A DNA stretch of 8,295 nucleotides from Acidaminococcaceae bacterium (GTDB lineage Bacteria > Bacillota > Negativicutes > Acidaminococcales > Acidaminococcaceae). Under the pieces are notes generated by a model. The model had not been told where the DNA came from. It worked only from the letters and a program-made list of their open reading frames with translations, and searched no databases. Where the stretch lies: assembly GCA_003512125.1 (NCBI GenBank), contig DOSQ01000116.1:1-8295 (forward strand), written 5' to 3'. Shown here in pieces: positions 1-6,372 of this stretch; within the stretch, counting starts at the first letter, position 1; every line of letters begins with the position of its first letter. The translations under genes and the position numbers were made by a program.

Positions 1-729
1 ATCAGCGAAGAAATGGGCCGTAAGCTGGACAGCGCTTCCATGGAAGACCTGGGCAGCGCAGGCCAGGTTCGGGTAAGCAAGGAACTGACCACCATCGTTG
101 ACGGCGGCGGCAAGAAAGCGGAAATCAAAGCCCGCGTAGAACAGATCAAGGCCCAGATTCCGGAAACCACGTCCCAGTTTGATAAAGAAAAACTGCAGGA
201 ACGGCTGGCCAAACTGGCCGGCGGTGTTGCTGTAATCAAAGTCGGCGCGGCTACCGAAGTAGAACTGAAAGAAAAGAAACTGCGTATTGAAGACGCTCTG
301 AACGCTACCCGCGCAGCCGTTGCCGAAGGCATCGTACCCGGCGGCGGAACCGCACTGCTGGAAGCCCAGACCGTTCTGGACAAAGTGAAAGCGGTTGGCG
401 ATGAAAAGACCGGCGTGATGATCGTGCGCCGCGCTATCGAAGAACCGGTTCGCCAGATTGCCCACAACGCAGGCCTGGAAGGCGCCGTTATTGTGGACAA
501 GATCCGTCATTCCAAGAAGGGCGTTGGTTTTGATGCCCTGAATGAAAAATATGTTGACATGATCGAAGCCGGTATCGTAGATCCGACCAAGGTTACCCGC
601 AGTGCGCTGCAGAACGCAGCTTCCATTGCTTCAATGGTACTGACCACCGAGACGCTGGTTGCGGACAAACCGGAACCGAAACCGGCTATGCCCCCCATGC
701 CTCCCGGAGGCATGCCCGGCATGATGTAA
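1..729 (+). CDS. groEL: 60 kDa chaperonin GroEL, C-terminal part (5' end outside window)
   Basis: GroEL builds the double heptameric ring in the cytosol that folds proteins with the GroES lid and ATP. The reading frame is open from base 1, and the 242 residues present match about residue 305 of the E. coli protein to its end: the rest of the apical domain, then the second intermediate and equatorial segments. Visible marks are the block KLAGGVAVIKVGAATEVE, the segment IEDALNATRAAVAEG carrying the ATP-hydrolysing aspartate (residue 98 of the fragment, equivalent to Asp398 in E. coli), the glycine triplet shortly after it, and DPTKVTRSALQNAASIA. The protein ends in the usual flexible Gly/Met tail, here proline-rich (PPMPPGGMPGMM). 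groES is expected just upstream but is not visible. A hairpin terminator follows about 80 bases after the stop. The family call is certain; only the 5' end is missing. Confidence 0.98.
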   Translation: MSEEMGRKLDSASMEDLGSAGQVRVSKELTTIVDGGGKKAEIKARVEQIKAQIPETTSQFDKEKLQERLAKLAGGVAVIKVGAATEVELKEKKLRIEDALNATRAAVAEGIVPGGGTALLEAQTVLDKVKAVGDEKTGVMIVRRAIEEPVRQIAHNAGLEGAVIVDKIRHSKKGVGFDALNEKYVDMIEAGIVDPTKVTRSALQNAASIASMVLTTETLVADKPEPKPAMPPMPPGGMPGMM

Positions 730-807
730 TCTGCTGTTGAGGAACCGTTTTCCCGCTACAGATTACCGGTTTTGCTTGGTAAGATAATTCAATAAACCAT
801 AATAAAA

Positions 808-842
808 GACAGGCTGCAAAAATTTGCAGTCTGCCTTTTTTT
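808..842. terminator. Bidirectional rho-independent terminator between groEL and the LuxR-type gene
   Basis: The arms GACAGGCTGCAAA (808-820) and TTTGCAGTCTGCC (823-835) pair over 13 positions with one A-C mismatch and one G-U pair. On the + strand a run of seven T follows (836-842). Read on the - strand, the same stem is followed by TTTTATTAT. It can therefore end both convergent genes: groEL stops 78 bases to the left, and the regulator stops 62 bases to the right. Confidence 0.88.
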
Positions 843-904
843 ATATGATAGTGCTTATTTAGCAGGGAAAGTCCCACAGGCATTGGCAAAACCCTTGCCA
901 TCCG

Positions 905-1582
905 TCAGTAATTATTCTCCTGCGCATCAAAGTATGCGCACAAACGGGAACGGTTTTTAACATTGTACCTGTGATACAGTTTGGCCAGCGCTTTTTTGAT
1001 GGTAATTTCCGCAAGGCCGAATTCATCCGCAATATCCCGGATCGGCATGCCGTTGCGGAGCATGCGCACCAGCCTTTTTTCACGGTCAGTCAGACCATCA
1101 TATAAATGGAGATTCCTCCGGTTTTTGTTGGCGATCTGGATGGCCAGCATCTCTTCCGGGGAAATCCGCTTTGTGGTAAACGAGTTGTGTATATATGCCA
1201 GCTCCCACTCGTTACGGTCTGGTTTCACGTCCTTACAGCGGCGGAACAGCAACGTTTCATGCAGACATTCCTGTTCGGATTCCCTGCCTTCTTCCGTTAC
1301 CTTCAAATCGCAGACAACTTCACAAAGCCAGTGATCCCAGCCAATCCGTTTTGTTGTATATTTTTCCTGAATTACATTACAGGGAAGCAAGGTCCCATAT
1401 GCTTTGGTGATAAAAAACTCGACTTTCTTTTTCCCTTCTGCCTGCATATTTTTTCCGGCGCCAAGATAATAGGCGTCTGCCGCCAGCAGGGAAAACAGAT
1501 AGTCTAGCTTCCGCTCTATGAAAAAGGAGCGCACAAGCTTTTTGGAAATGAATTTTATCTGGTTTTCTGCAGTTCCTCTCAT
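905..1582 (-). CDS. LuxR-family transcriptional regulator with NTF2/SnoaL-like N-terminal domain
   Basis: Predicted cytosolic DNA-binding regulator of 225 residues. The last 62 residues are a GerE/LuxR helix-turn-helix: LTDREKRLVRMLRNG, then IRDIADEFGLAEITIKKALAKLY, then YNVKNRSRL, in the classic order. Residues about 10-135 look like an NTF2/SnoaL-like fold: an opening helix ending DAYYLGAG, a Gly-Lys turn, and the closing strand WELAYIHNSF, which fits the W-x-I-x-H-I-H-x-S ending of such domains. There is no receiver domain with a phosphorylatable Asp and no obvious acyl-homoserine-lactone domain. I prefer the ATG at 1582. A GTG four codons upstream (1594) directly abuts the GAGAGG ribosome site, which leaves no spacing, while the ATG sits 12 bases from GAGAGG and 8 from the GGGTGG part. 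The signal sensed and the target genes are unknown. Two dyads in its own promoter suggest autoregulation (inference). Confidence 0.85.
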   Translation of the reverse strand: MRGTAENQIKFISKKLVRSFFIERKLDYLFSLLAADAYYLGAGKNMQAEGKKKVEFFITKAYGTLLPCNVIQEKYTTKRIGWDHWLCEVVCDLKVTEEGRESEQECLHETLLFRRCKDVKPDRNEWELAYIHNSFTTKRISPEEMLAIQIANKNRRNLHLYDGLTDREKRLVRMLRNGMPIRDIADEFGLAEITIKKALAKLYHRYNVKNRSRLCAYFDAQENNY

Positions 1583-1620
1583 TATATAATCCACCCTCTC
1601 AAAAAATAAAAAGCAAAGAA

Positions 1621-1634
1621 TATACTCTTGTATA
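1621..1634. promoter_or_regulatory. Second short dyad near the transcription start of the LuxR-type gene
   Basis: TATAC and GTATA are perfect inverted arms around TCTT. The 5-4-5 geometry equals the core of the dyad at 1653-1666, and the two centres are 32 bp apart, about three helical turns, so they lie on one face of the DNA. A direct repeat AGAATATA (1617-1624 and 1634-1641) overlaps it. It may be a second operator; chance in AT-rich DNA is possible. Confidence 0.3.
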
Positions 1635-1638
1635 GAAT

Positions 1639-1667
1639 ATATTATAAGAAACTGACTGTAAAGTCAA
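1639..1667 (-). promoter_or_regulatory. Promoter of the LuxR-type gene
   Basis: Read on the - strand, TTGACT (1662-1667) stands 17 bases before TAATAT (1639-1644). A perfect TATAAT overlaps at 1641-1646 with 15-base spacing. The predicted start of transcription is near 1632, giving a leader of about 50 bases. Confidence 0.65.
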
Positions 1668-1669
1668 TT
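1650..1669. promoter_or_regulatory. 20-bp dyad over the -35 box of the LuxR-type gene (candidate operator)
   Basis: AACTGACT and AGTCAATT are inverted around a GTAA spacer; 7 of 8 positions in each arm match. The dyad covers the TTGACT -35 element, so a protein bound here would block or tune the promoter. LuxR-type proteins bind dyads of about this size, so the neighbouring regulator is the natural suspect (inference). Confidence 0.45.
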
Positions 1670-1700
1670 ATTATTTATAATATTTCTGCAACTTATTCTG

Positions 1701-1730
1701 TTGCCAAAACGTGATTTTTTATGGTATATT
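1701..1730 (+). promoter_or_regulatory. guaA promoter with extended -10
   Basis: TTGCCA (1701-1706) is followed after 18 bases by TATATT (1725-1730), with the TG of an extended -10 at 1722-1723. Transcription should begin near 1737, leaving a leader of about 55 bases. That is too short for a purine riboswitch plus expression platform. A strong GAGGAGG ribosome site lies at 1775-1781. Confidence 0.65.
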
Positions 1731-1791
1731 TTTCTTGTTTCTTATGTATTGTAATAATTTTGTTTTGATTTGATGAGGAGGCTTACTTAAA

Positions 1792-3333
1792 ATGAAAGAA
1801 AACCATGAACTGGTACTGGTCATCGACTTTGGCGCCCAGTATGCACAGTTGATCGCCCGGCGTGTACGGGAGTGCAGTGTGTACTGTGAAATTGTTCCCT
1901 ATAGCTGCCCATTGGAAAAAATAAAAGAGATGAAACCGGCGGCCATTATTTTGTCCGGCGGCCCTGCCAGTGTGTATGTGGAAAACGCGCCTAAAGCAGA
2001 TGCGGGAGTTTTTAATCTGGGTATTCCGGTGCTGGGCATCTGCTACGGCCATCAGTTTATGTGCCAGGCACTGGGAGGAAAAGTTTCGTCCGCAAACATC
2101 CGGGAGTATGGGAAAACAGATATTACACTGGAACCCTGGGCGTCCCTGTTCAGTGGCATAGATAAAGAAGAGTCTTGCTGGATGAGCCACACGGATTTTG
2201 TGTCAGAGCCTCCGGCAGGTTTTGAAGTGCTGGCAGTGACCCATGACTGTCCGATCGCAGCAGTGGGAAATGAAGAAAAAAAATTCTACGGTGTGCAGTT
2301 CCATCCGGAAGTAGAGCACACCCCCTTCGGTAAAAAGATGATTGCCAACTTTTTGTTTGAAATCTGCAAACTGAAAGGCGACTGGTCCATGAAGTCTTTT
2401 GTAGAACGGAAAGTGGCGGAGATTAAAGCGAAGGCAGGGGACAAAAAAGTGCTGTGCGCTCTCAGCGGTGGCGTGGACTCTTCCGTTGCGGCCGTGCTGG
2501 TACACAAAGCTATCGGCAAGCAGCTGACCTGCATCTTTGTGGACCATGGCCTTTTGCGCAAAGATGAAGGGGATCAGGTTGAAAATGTTTTCAAAGATAC
2601 ATTTGATATGAACTTCATCCGTGTGAATGCGGCGGATCGTTTCCTGGGAAAACTGAAGGGCGTGGCCGATCCGGAACAGAAGAGGAAGATCATCGGGGCG
2701 GAATTCATCCACGTATTTGATGAAGAATCAAAGAAATTAGGTAAGGTCGATTTTTTGGTACAGGGTACCATTTATCCTGACGTGGTGGAAAGCGGTGGTA
2801 CCGGTACCAGCGCTACCATCAAGAGTCACCACAACGTGGGAGGACTGCCGGAAGACATGGACCTGCAGCTCATCGAGCCTCTCCGGGAATTGTTTAAAGA
2901 TGAAGTCCGTGCCGTAGGAGCCGAGCTTGGTATTCCCGAAGCGCTGGTATGGCGGCAGCCTTTCCCCGGACCGGGTCTTGCTATCCGCGTGTTAGGTGAA
3001 GTGACGGAAGAAAAGCTGAAGATTACCAGAGAGGCGGACGCGATTTTCCGCGAGGAAATTGCCAATGCCAGGCTGGACCGTACCATCTGGCAGTACTTTG
3101 CATGTTTGCCCAACATTCACAGTGTAGGTGTCATGGGTGACGGGCGTACCTACAGTTACACCGTGGCCTTGCGGGCGGTGCTGTCTACTGACGGCATGAC
3201 CAGCGACTGGGCCCACATTCCCTACAGCGTACTGGATACCGTTTCCCGCCGCATCGTCAACGAAGTGCAGGGCGTCAACCGTATCGTATACGACATTACC
3301 AGCAAGCCGCCCGCGACCATAGAGTGGGAATAA
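1792..3333 (+). CDS. guaA: GMP synthase (glutamine-hydrolysing)
   Basis: Converts XMP to GMP using ATP and the amide nitrogen of glutamine, the last step of de novo guanine nucleotide synthesis in the cytosol. At 513 residues it has the family's usual length. The N-terminal class I glutamine amidotransferase domain (about 1-195) shows the nucleophile elbow GICYGHQ with Cys84, and HPEVEH with His171 and Glu173 completing the triad. The ATP-pyrophosphatase domain follows with the P-loop SGGVDSS at 225-231. The C-terminal dimerisation domain contains the conserved RQPFPGPGLAIRVLGEVT stretch and ends in the typical KPPATIEWE. The start is fixed by GAGGAGG ten bases upstream. It is transcribed alone from its own promoter and closed by its own terminator, so no operon with other purine genes is seen. 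All key residues are intact. Confidence 0.98.
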   Translation: MKENHELVLVIDFGAQYAQLIARRVRECSVYCEIVPYSCPLEKIKEMKPAAIILSGGPASVYVENAPKADAGVFNLGIPVLGICYGHQFMCQALGGKVSSANIREYGKTDITLEPWASLFSGIDKEESCWMSHTDFVSEPPAGFEVLAVTHDCPIAAVGNEEKKFYGVQFHPEVEHTPFGKKMIANFLFEICKLKGDWSMKSFVERKVAEIKAKAGDKKVLCALSGGVDSSVAAVLVHKAIGKQLTCIFVDHGLLRKDEGDQVENVFKDTFDMNFIRVNAADRFLGKLKGVADPEQKRKIIGAEFIHVFDEESKKLGKVDFLVQGTIYPDVVESGGTGTSATIKSHHNVGGLPEDMDLQLIEPLRELFKDEVRAVGAELGIPEALVWRQPFPGPGLAIRVLGEVTEEKLKITREADAIFREEIANARLDRTIWQYFACLPNIHSVGVMGDGRTYSYTVALRAVLSTDGMTSDWAHIPYSVLDTVSRRIVNEVQGVNRIVYDITSKPPATIEWE

Positions 3334-3340
3334 ATGAAAG

Positions 3341-3387
3341 AATCCCCGGAGTACACATGATACATGCAACTCCGGGGATTACTTTTT
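3341..3387 (+). terminator. Rho-independent terminator of guaA
   Basis: AATCCCCGGAGT (3341-3352) pairs perfectly over 12 bp with ACTCCGGGGATT (3369-3380). The 16-base loop itself holds a small CATG-ATA-CATG hairpin, and TTTTT follows at 3383-3387. It begins 8 bases after the guaA stop. On the - strand the stem is followed only by a T-rich, interrupted stretch, so it may also stop transcripts from the convergent dehydratase-like gene, less efficiently. Confidence 0.92.
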
Positions 3388-3410
3388 AATCGTACTGTTG
3401 TTGCCAGGAT

Positions 3411-3455
3411 GGTTTGTCAGTTTAACAAAAAAACTGTATTGTAATCAGACAAACC
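3411..3455. repeat. Inverted repeat overlapping the 3' end of the UxaA-family gene
   Basis: GGTTTGTC (3411-3418) and GACAAACC (3448-3455) are perfect inverted arms; an inner AGTTT/AAACT pair lies between them. The right arm includes the last coding bases before the - strand stop at 3445-3447. No T-run follows on either strand, so it is not a classic terminator. It could protect the 3' end of the mRNA or help termination. Confidence 0.4.
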
Positions 3456-4956
3456 GGCACACATGATCTACAGCGATATCGGAGAAACCGAACGTTTCGG
3501 CTTTTGTCATTTTGCCGTTGCAAATGTCGCGGACGGCATTTACCATTTCACGGCCCATTTCCTGATAGGTCTTTTCTCCCCGTACGATGGGACTTAAATC
3601 AATGTCCATATTATCTTCCATCTTTTGGTAGGTACGACCATTGGCTGTAACCTTTAATACGGGAACGATAGCGTTGCCGGTGGGGGTGCCCCGGCCCGTG
3701 GTGAAAATGATAGCCTGGCAACCGGCGGCGGCCATACTGGTTACAGAAGAAATGTCATATCCGGCAGTGTCCATGACGATAGCGCCGTGTTTGGAAGGAT
3801 GTACGCCCTGTTCCAGTACTTCTACTACAGGACGGGTGCCACCCTTGCGGATGCAGCCCAGACTTTTTTCGTCCAATGTAGACAGACCGCCTGCCTTGTT
3901 GCCCGGGGTGGGCTGGCCTGCCCGGCAATCCTGACCTGCTGCAGCGAGGTGATTTTCGTACGCCCGGCAGACCTCGATAATCCGGTTATGAATTTCTTTT
4001 GTGGCTCCCCGTTTGGCCAATACATGTTCGCCGCCAATCCATTCAATGGATTCGCTCATCATGGTGGTGGCCCCCATGTCCACCAGAATATCGCTGAGCT
4101 CGCCTACGGCGGGGTTGCTGGCGATGCCGGAAGTGGCGTCGGAGCCGCCACATTCAATACCCATTAATAATTCTGAAATGTCGAACAGTTCTTTCTGCTG
4201 CATGGCGGCTTCCGCTGCCATGTCCCGGGCAGCGCGCACGGCTTTCTCAATCGTTTTCAGAGTACCGCCTTCGTCCTGGATACCGAAGGAAACCACCGGT
4301 TTGGAGGTCATAGCCTGAATTTTTTCCCGCAGCTTGTTGTGGGGAACCGTTTCGCAGCCCAGACCGATAATTACCACACCATATACATTGGGGTTGCAGG
4401 CGAAGCCCGTTAAAATTTTCTGGCTCATCCCGGTGTTGGCGGCCACATCGGAACAACCTGTGTTGAATACAATGTTGACCGCCCCGCGTACCTGGGATGC
4501 TACAATGCGACTGCTTTCACTGCCGCAGGCACAACCTGGAAGAATCAGCACATGGTTGCGGATGCCGGGACGTCCTTCTGCGCGGCGGTAACCCCAGAAT
4601 TTGATACCTTTCAGATCAGGTGCGCCTTCAGATTGTTTAGCACACATCTGGAAGTCATCGGCAGCCAGTTCACTGTCGTAATCCCGGGGAACGCTGAACA
4701 GATTGCGGTCCGAAACCCAGCCGCCTTCAGGGATATCTTCCGATACCGTGCCCAGGCTTTCTCCGTATTTGATGACATGACCGCCTTTCGGGATGTCTGT
4801 CAAGGCAATCTTATGACAGTAGGGAACATTTTCTTTTGCTACAATCGAGCAGATTTCGTTCCCGTTCCGGTAAACGGCCATGCTGCCTGCCGGGATTTCG
4901 GTCATACAGGTAACTACGTTGTCAGTAGAATCCATCATCAGAGCATTAATGTCCAT
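3445..4956 (-). CDS. UxaA/GarD-family sugar-acid dehydratase homologue
   Basis: The family contains altronate dehydratase, galactarate dehydratase and (in split form) sulfolactate sulfo-lyase, metal-dependent cytosolic enzymes that remove water or sulfite from hydroxy acids. The 503 residues show an N-terminal SAF domain (about 10-92) and the long UxaA C-terminal domain (about 118-503). Visible family blocks are FWGYRRAEGRPGIRNHV, GCACGSESS (141-149), GLGCE (198-202), ECGGSDATSGIASNPAVG (268-285), NKAGGLSTLDEKSLGC, and FTTGRGTPTGNAIVPVLKV (418-436). In the SAF domain the usual GHK is CHK (47-49), and the usual V-H-x-H-N is VSDRN (81-85), so the substrate may differ from altronate. GGAGGG seven bases before the ATG fixes the start. 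No uxaB, uxaC, kdgK or transporter gene lies beside it, so context does not name the substrate. The family is sure; the reaction is open. Confidence 0.87.
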   Translation of the reverse strand: MDINALMMDSTDNVVTCMTEIPAGSMAVYRNGNEICSIVAKENVPYCHKIALTDIPKGGHVIKYGESLGTVSEDIPEGGWVSDRNLFSVPRDYDSELAADDFQMCAKQSEGAPDLKGIKFWGYRRAEGRPGIRNHVLILPGCACGSESSRIVASQVRGAVNIVFNTGCSDVAANTGMSQKILTGFACNPNVYGVVIIGLGCETVPHNKLREKIQAMTSKPVVSFGIQDEGGTLKTIEKAVRAARDMAAEAAMQQKELFDISELLMGIECGGSDATSGIASNPAVGELSDILVDMGATTMMSESIEWIGGEHVLAKRGATKEIHNRIIEVCRAYENHLAAAGQDCRAGQPTPGNKAGGLSTLDEKSLGCIRKGGTRPVVEVLEQGVHPSKHGAIVMDTAGYDISSVTSMAAAGCQAIIFTTGRGTPTGNAIVPVLKVTANGRTYQKMEDNMDIDLSPIVRGEKTYQEMGREMVNAVRDICNGKMTKAETFGFSDIAVDHVCRFV

Positions 4957-5014
4957 ACTGTTTCCCTCCTGATTCTTAAATATTTGCTGATTTTTTTCGT
5001 TATTCGTTATAAAA

Positions 5015-5043
5015 ACAATATCATAGTTTTATTGTGAAATCAA
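5015..5043 (-). promoter_or_regulatory. Candidate promoter of the UxaA-family gene
   Basis: On the - strand, TTGATT (5038-5043) is followed after 17 bases by TATTGT (5015-5020), preceded by TGA as in extended -10 promoters. Transcription would start near 5008, about 50 bases before the ATG. Confidence 0.45.
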
Positions 5044-5060
5044 ATTTGTAATGTTATAAT
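5032..5060 (+). promoter_or_regulatory. Candidate promoter of the NYN/LOTUS gene, extended -10
   Basis: TTGTGA (5032-5037), 17 bases, then TATAAT (5055-5060) with TGT before it, a perfect extended -10. It overlaps the divergent promoter of the UxaA-family gene, so the two should interfere or be co-regulated. A weaker alternative, TTGATT (5098) with TATAAG (5120-5125), lies downstream. Confidence 0.6.
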
Positions 5061-5090
5061 TTGTTATAAATGTATATTAACGAACATTAC
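5048..5090. repeat. 8-bp inverted repeat within the divergent promoter region
   Basis: GTAATGTT (5048-5055) and AACATTAC (5083-5090) are perfect inverted arms 27 bases apart. Between them lies TGTTATAA twice with a 10-base step (5052-5059 and 5062-5069). The left arm touches the -10 box of the rightward promoter, so a regulator binding both arms would control it. Operator status is inferred. Confidence 0.35.
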
Positions 5091-5124
5091 AGAGTCATTG
5101 ATTTTTAAATGACCGTGCATATAA

Positions 5125-5180
5125 GCATGAAAGCAACCGCCGGTTTCGCTGTCAGGACATGCTTCCGGAGCTTTCATAGC
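5125..5180 (+). promoter_or_regulatory. Structured 5' leader hairpin of the NYN/LOTUS gene
   Basis: ATGAAAGC (5127-5134) pairs perfectly with GCTTTCAT (5170-5177). Outside it GC pairs with GC across one bulged A; inside it CCGG (5140-5143) pairs with CCGG (5165-5168). The apex folds again with GC-TGT (5148-5152) against ACA-T-GC (5157-5162). The stem ends 10 bases before the GGAGG ribosome site. No T-run follows, so it is not a terminator. If transcription starts near 5067 the whole hairpin is in the mRNA leader. It resembles no riboswitch class I can name. Confidence 0.5.
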
Positions 5181-5200
5181 AGAAAAATGTGGAGGTTTGC

Positions 5201-5995
5201 ATGGAAACACTGAAAAGCATAGTGCTTATGATTGACGCAGACAATACGCAACTTTCAAAAATTGAAAATGTGATCCAGGAGGTGTCCACTTACGGGCGCA
5301 TCGTGGTAAAGAGAGCTTACGGAAACTGGAAGAAGGAAGCCTTAAAGAATTGGGAAAACGAACTGAAACGGCTGGCCATCAAAGCGGAGCAGCAGTTTGA
5401 TTATGTGTCCGGCAAAAATGCCACGGACATTGCGCTGGTCATCGACGCCATCAACTTACTTCACAAAGGAATTTACGATGCCTTTGTCATCGTGGCCAGT
5501 GACAGTGACTACACCCCGCTGGCTATCAACCTGCATGAATCAGGTGTCTATGTTATCGGCATAGGCGAAAATAAGACACCGAAGTCATTTCGTAACAGCT
5601 GTGATGAATTTATTTTTCTGGAAAACATTGGCGTGGAAAAGGAAACTGCCGTTGTGGAAGAAACTTCTGTTTCCGAGAACGAAACGCAAAACGGAAAAGC
5701 GAAAGTGAAAAAACATGAGAACATCAATGAAGTTCACAATCTGCTTCGAATTGCTTTTGATAAATTCCAGATCAATGATGACGATACGGATAACTATGTG
5801 AACATCGCTTCGGCCGGACAGTTTATCCGACGGGCGAAGCCGGACTTTGACGTGCGTAACTTTGGCTTTGAAAAATTATCAAAACTGATAGAAGCATTCC
5901 CGGAAAAATATGAGCTGAAGAATTACGAGTTCAACGGAAAAAAACAGATTGGTTATAAATGCAAGAAAGGAAAGGGCAGGGGGAAGAAGAAGTAA
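5201..5995 (+). CDS. NYN-domain (PIN-like) protein with C-terminal OST-HTH/LOTUS domain
   Basis: Predicted RNA-acting protein of 264 residues. The NYN domain spans about 5-143: strand IVLMIDADN with acidic residues Asp12 and Asp14, then GKNATDIALVIDA with Asp76 and Asp82, then VIVASDSDYTPLA with Asp101 and Asp103, and the closing segment giving VIGIGENKTPKSF. These are the acidic positions that hold the metal in PIN/NYN nucleases. A charged linker (about 145-172) leads to an OST-HTH (LOTUS) domain at about 174-255 and a strongly basic tail, KCKKGKGRGKKK. Families with this pairing are thought to bind or cut RNA; the target is unknown. I chose the ATG at 5201 because GGAGG (5191-5195) stands five bases before it. 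The upstream in-frame GTG at 5189 would overlap that site. It lies 25 bases before the next gene and is probably co-transcribed with it. Confidence 0.88.
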   Translation: METLKSIVLMIDADNTQLSKIENVIQEVSTYGRIVVKRAYGNWKKEALKNWENELKRLAIKAEQQFDYVSGKNATDIALVIDAINLLHKGIYDAFVIVASDSDYTPLAINLHESGVYVIGIGENKTPKSFRNSCDEFIFLENIGVEKETAVVEETSVSENETQNGKAKVKKHENINEVHNLLRIAFDKFQINDDDTDNYVNIASAGQFIRRAKPDFDVRNFGFEKLSKLIEAFPEKYELKNYEFNGKKQIGYKCKKGKGRGKKK

Positions 5996-6020
5996 AATTG
6001 TATTTATCAGGTAAATTCAC

Positions 6021-6335
6021 ATGAAAAAAATTCGAATTATTGTAATGAAGAAGATTTGCCACAAGGATTTAATGGCAAAGTATGAAAACCCGATGGAACA
6101 TCCCTGCGACATGGAAGAAGGACAGGTTTTCATTGCCAATGGCTGGCAACGTCCGGAAGGATTGTGCGAGAGCGCCTGGGAAACCATGTCTCCCTTTGTG
6201 ATGGCATTAGCCCATGGGGCAGAGAATTTCTATGACGGCTGGATGAAGAATCCGAAGTCTGCCATGATTTCCTGCAATGACGGCTTCCGTCCGGTTAGTT
6301 TTCTGATTGAAGCATTGGAGGAAGAAGCGGAATAA
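6021..6335 (+). CDS. TIGR04076-family small protein of unknown function
   Basis: A 104-residue protein that fits the TIGR04076 family by pattern: an opening strand KKIRIIVMKK, a Cys-containing turn (Cys29) before EEGQVFIANGW, the segment PEGLCESAWETMSPFVMAL, and the closing CNDGFRPVSFLIEAL (85-99). Four cysteines (13, 29, 49, 85) sit at or near conserved places and could bind a metal, but no role is known for the family. No signal peptide or membrane segment is seen. The start at 6021 keeps the conserved first strand; its ribosome site is poor (CAGG nine bases upstream), which suggests coupling to the NYN/LOTUS gene ending 25 bases before. A second ATG at 6045 would cut the strand and has no site. 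Confidence 0.75.
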   Translation: MKKIRIIVMKKICHKDLMAKYENPMEHPCDMEEGQVFIANGWQRPEGLCESAWETMSPFVMALAHGAENFYDGWMKNPKSAMISCNDGFRPVSFLIEALEEEAE

Positions 6336-6372
6336 GGCGGTCAGTCTAAGCAGAAGAAAAGGAAGGACACCC

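Noticed and set aside
884..900. Small hairpin TGGCAA/TTGCCA just past the regulator's stop as its terminator
   Set aside because: The stem is six bp and no T-run follows on the - strand; the stronger two-way hairpin at 808-842 explains termination.
1731..1791. Purine riboswitch before guaA
   Set aside because: The predicted leader is only about 55 bases, is AT-rich without a three-way junction core, and has no terminator or sequestering stem.
1783..2712. Open frames on the - strand inside guaA
   Set aside because: guaA is conserved over its whole length; the reverse frames show no family features or ribosome sites.
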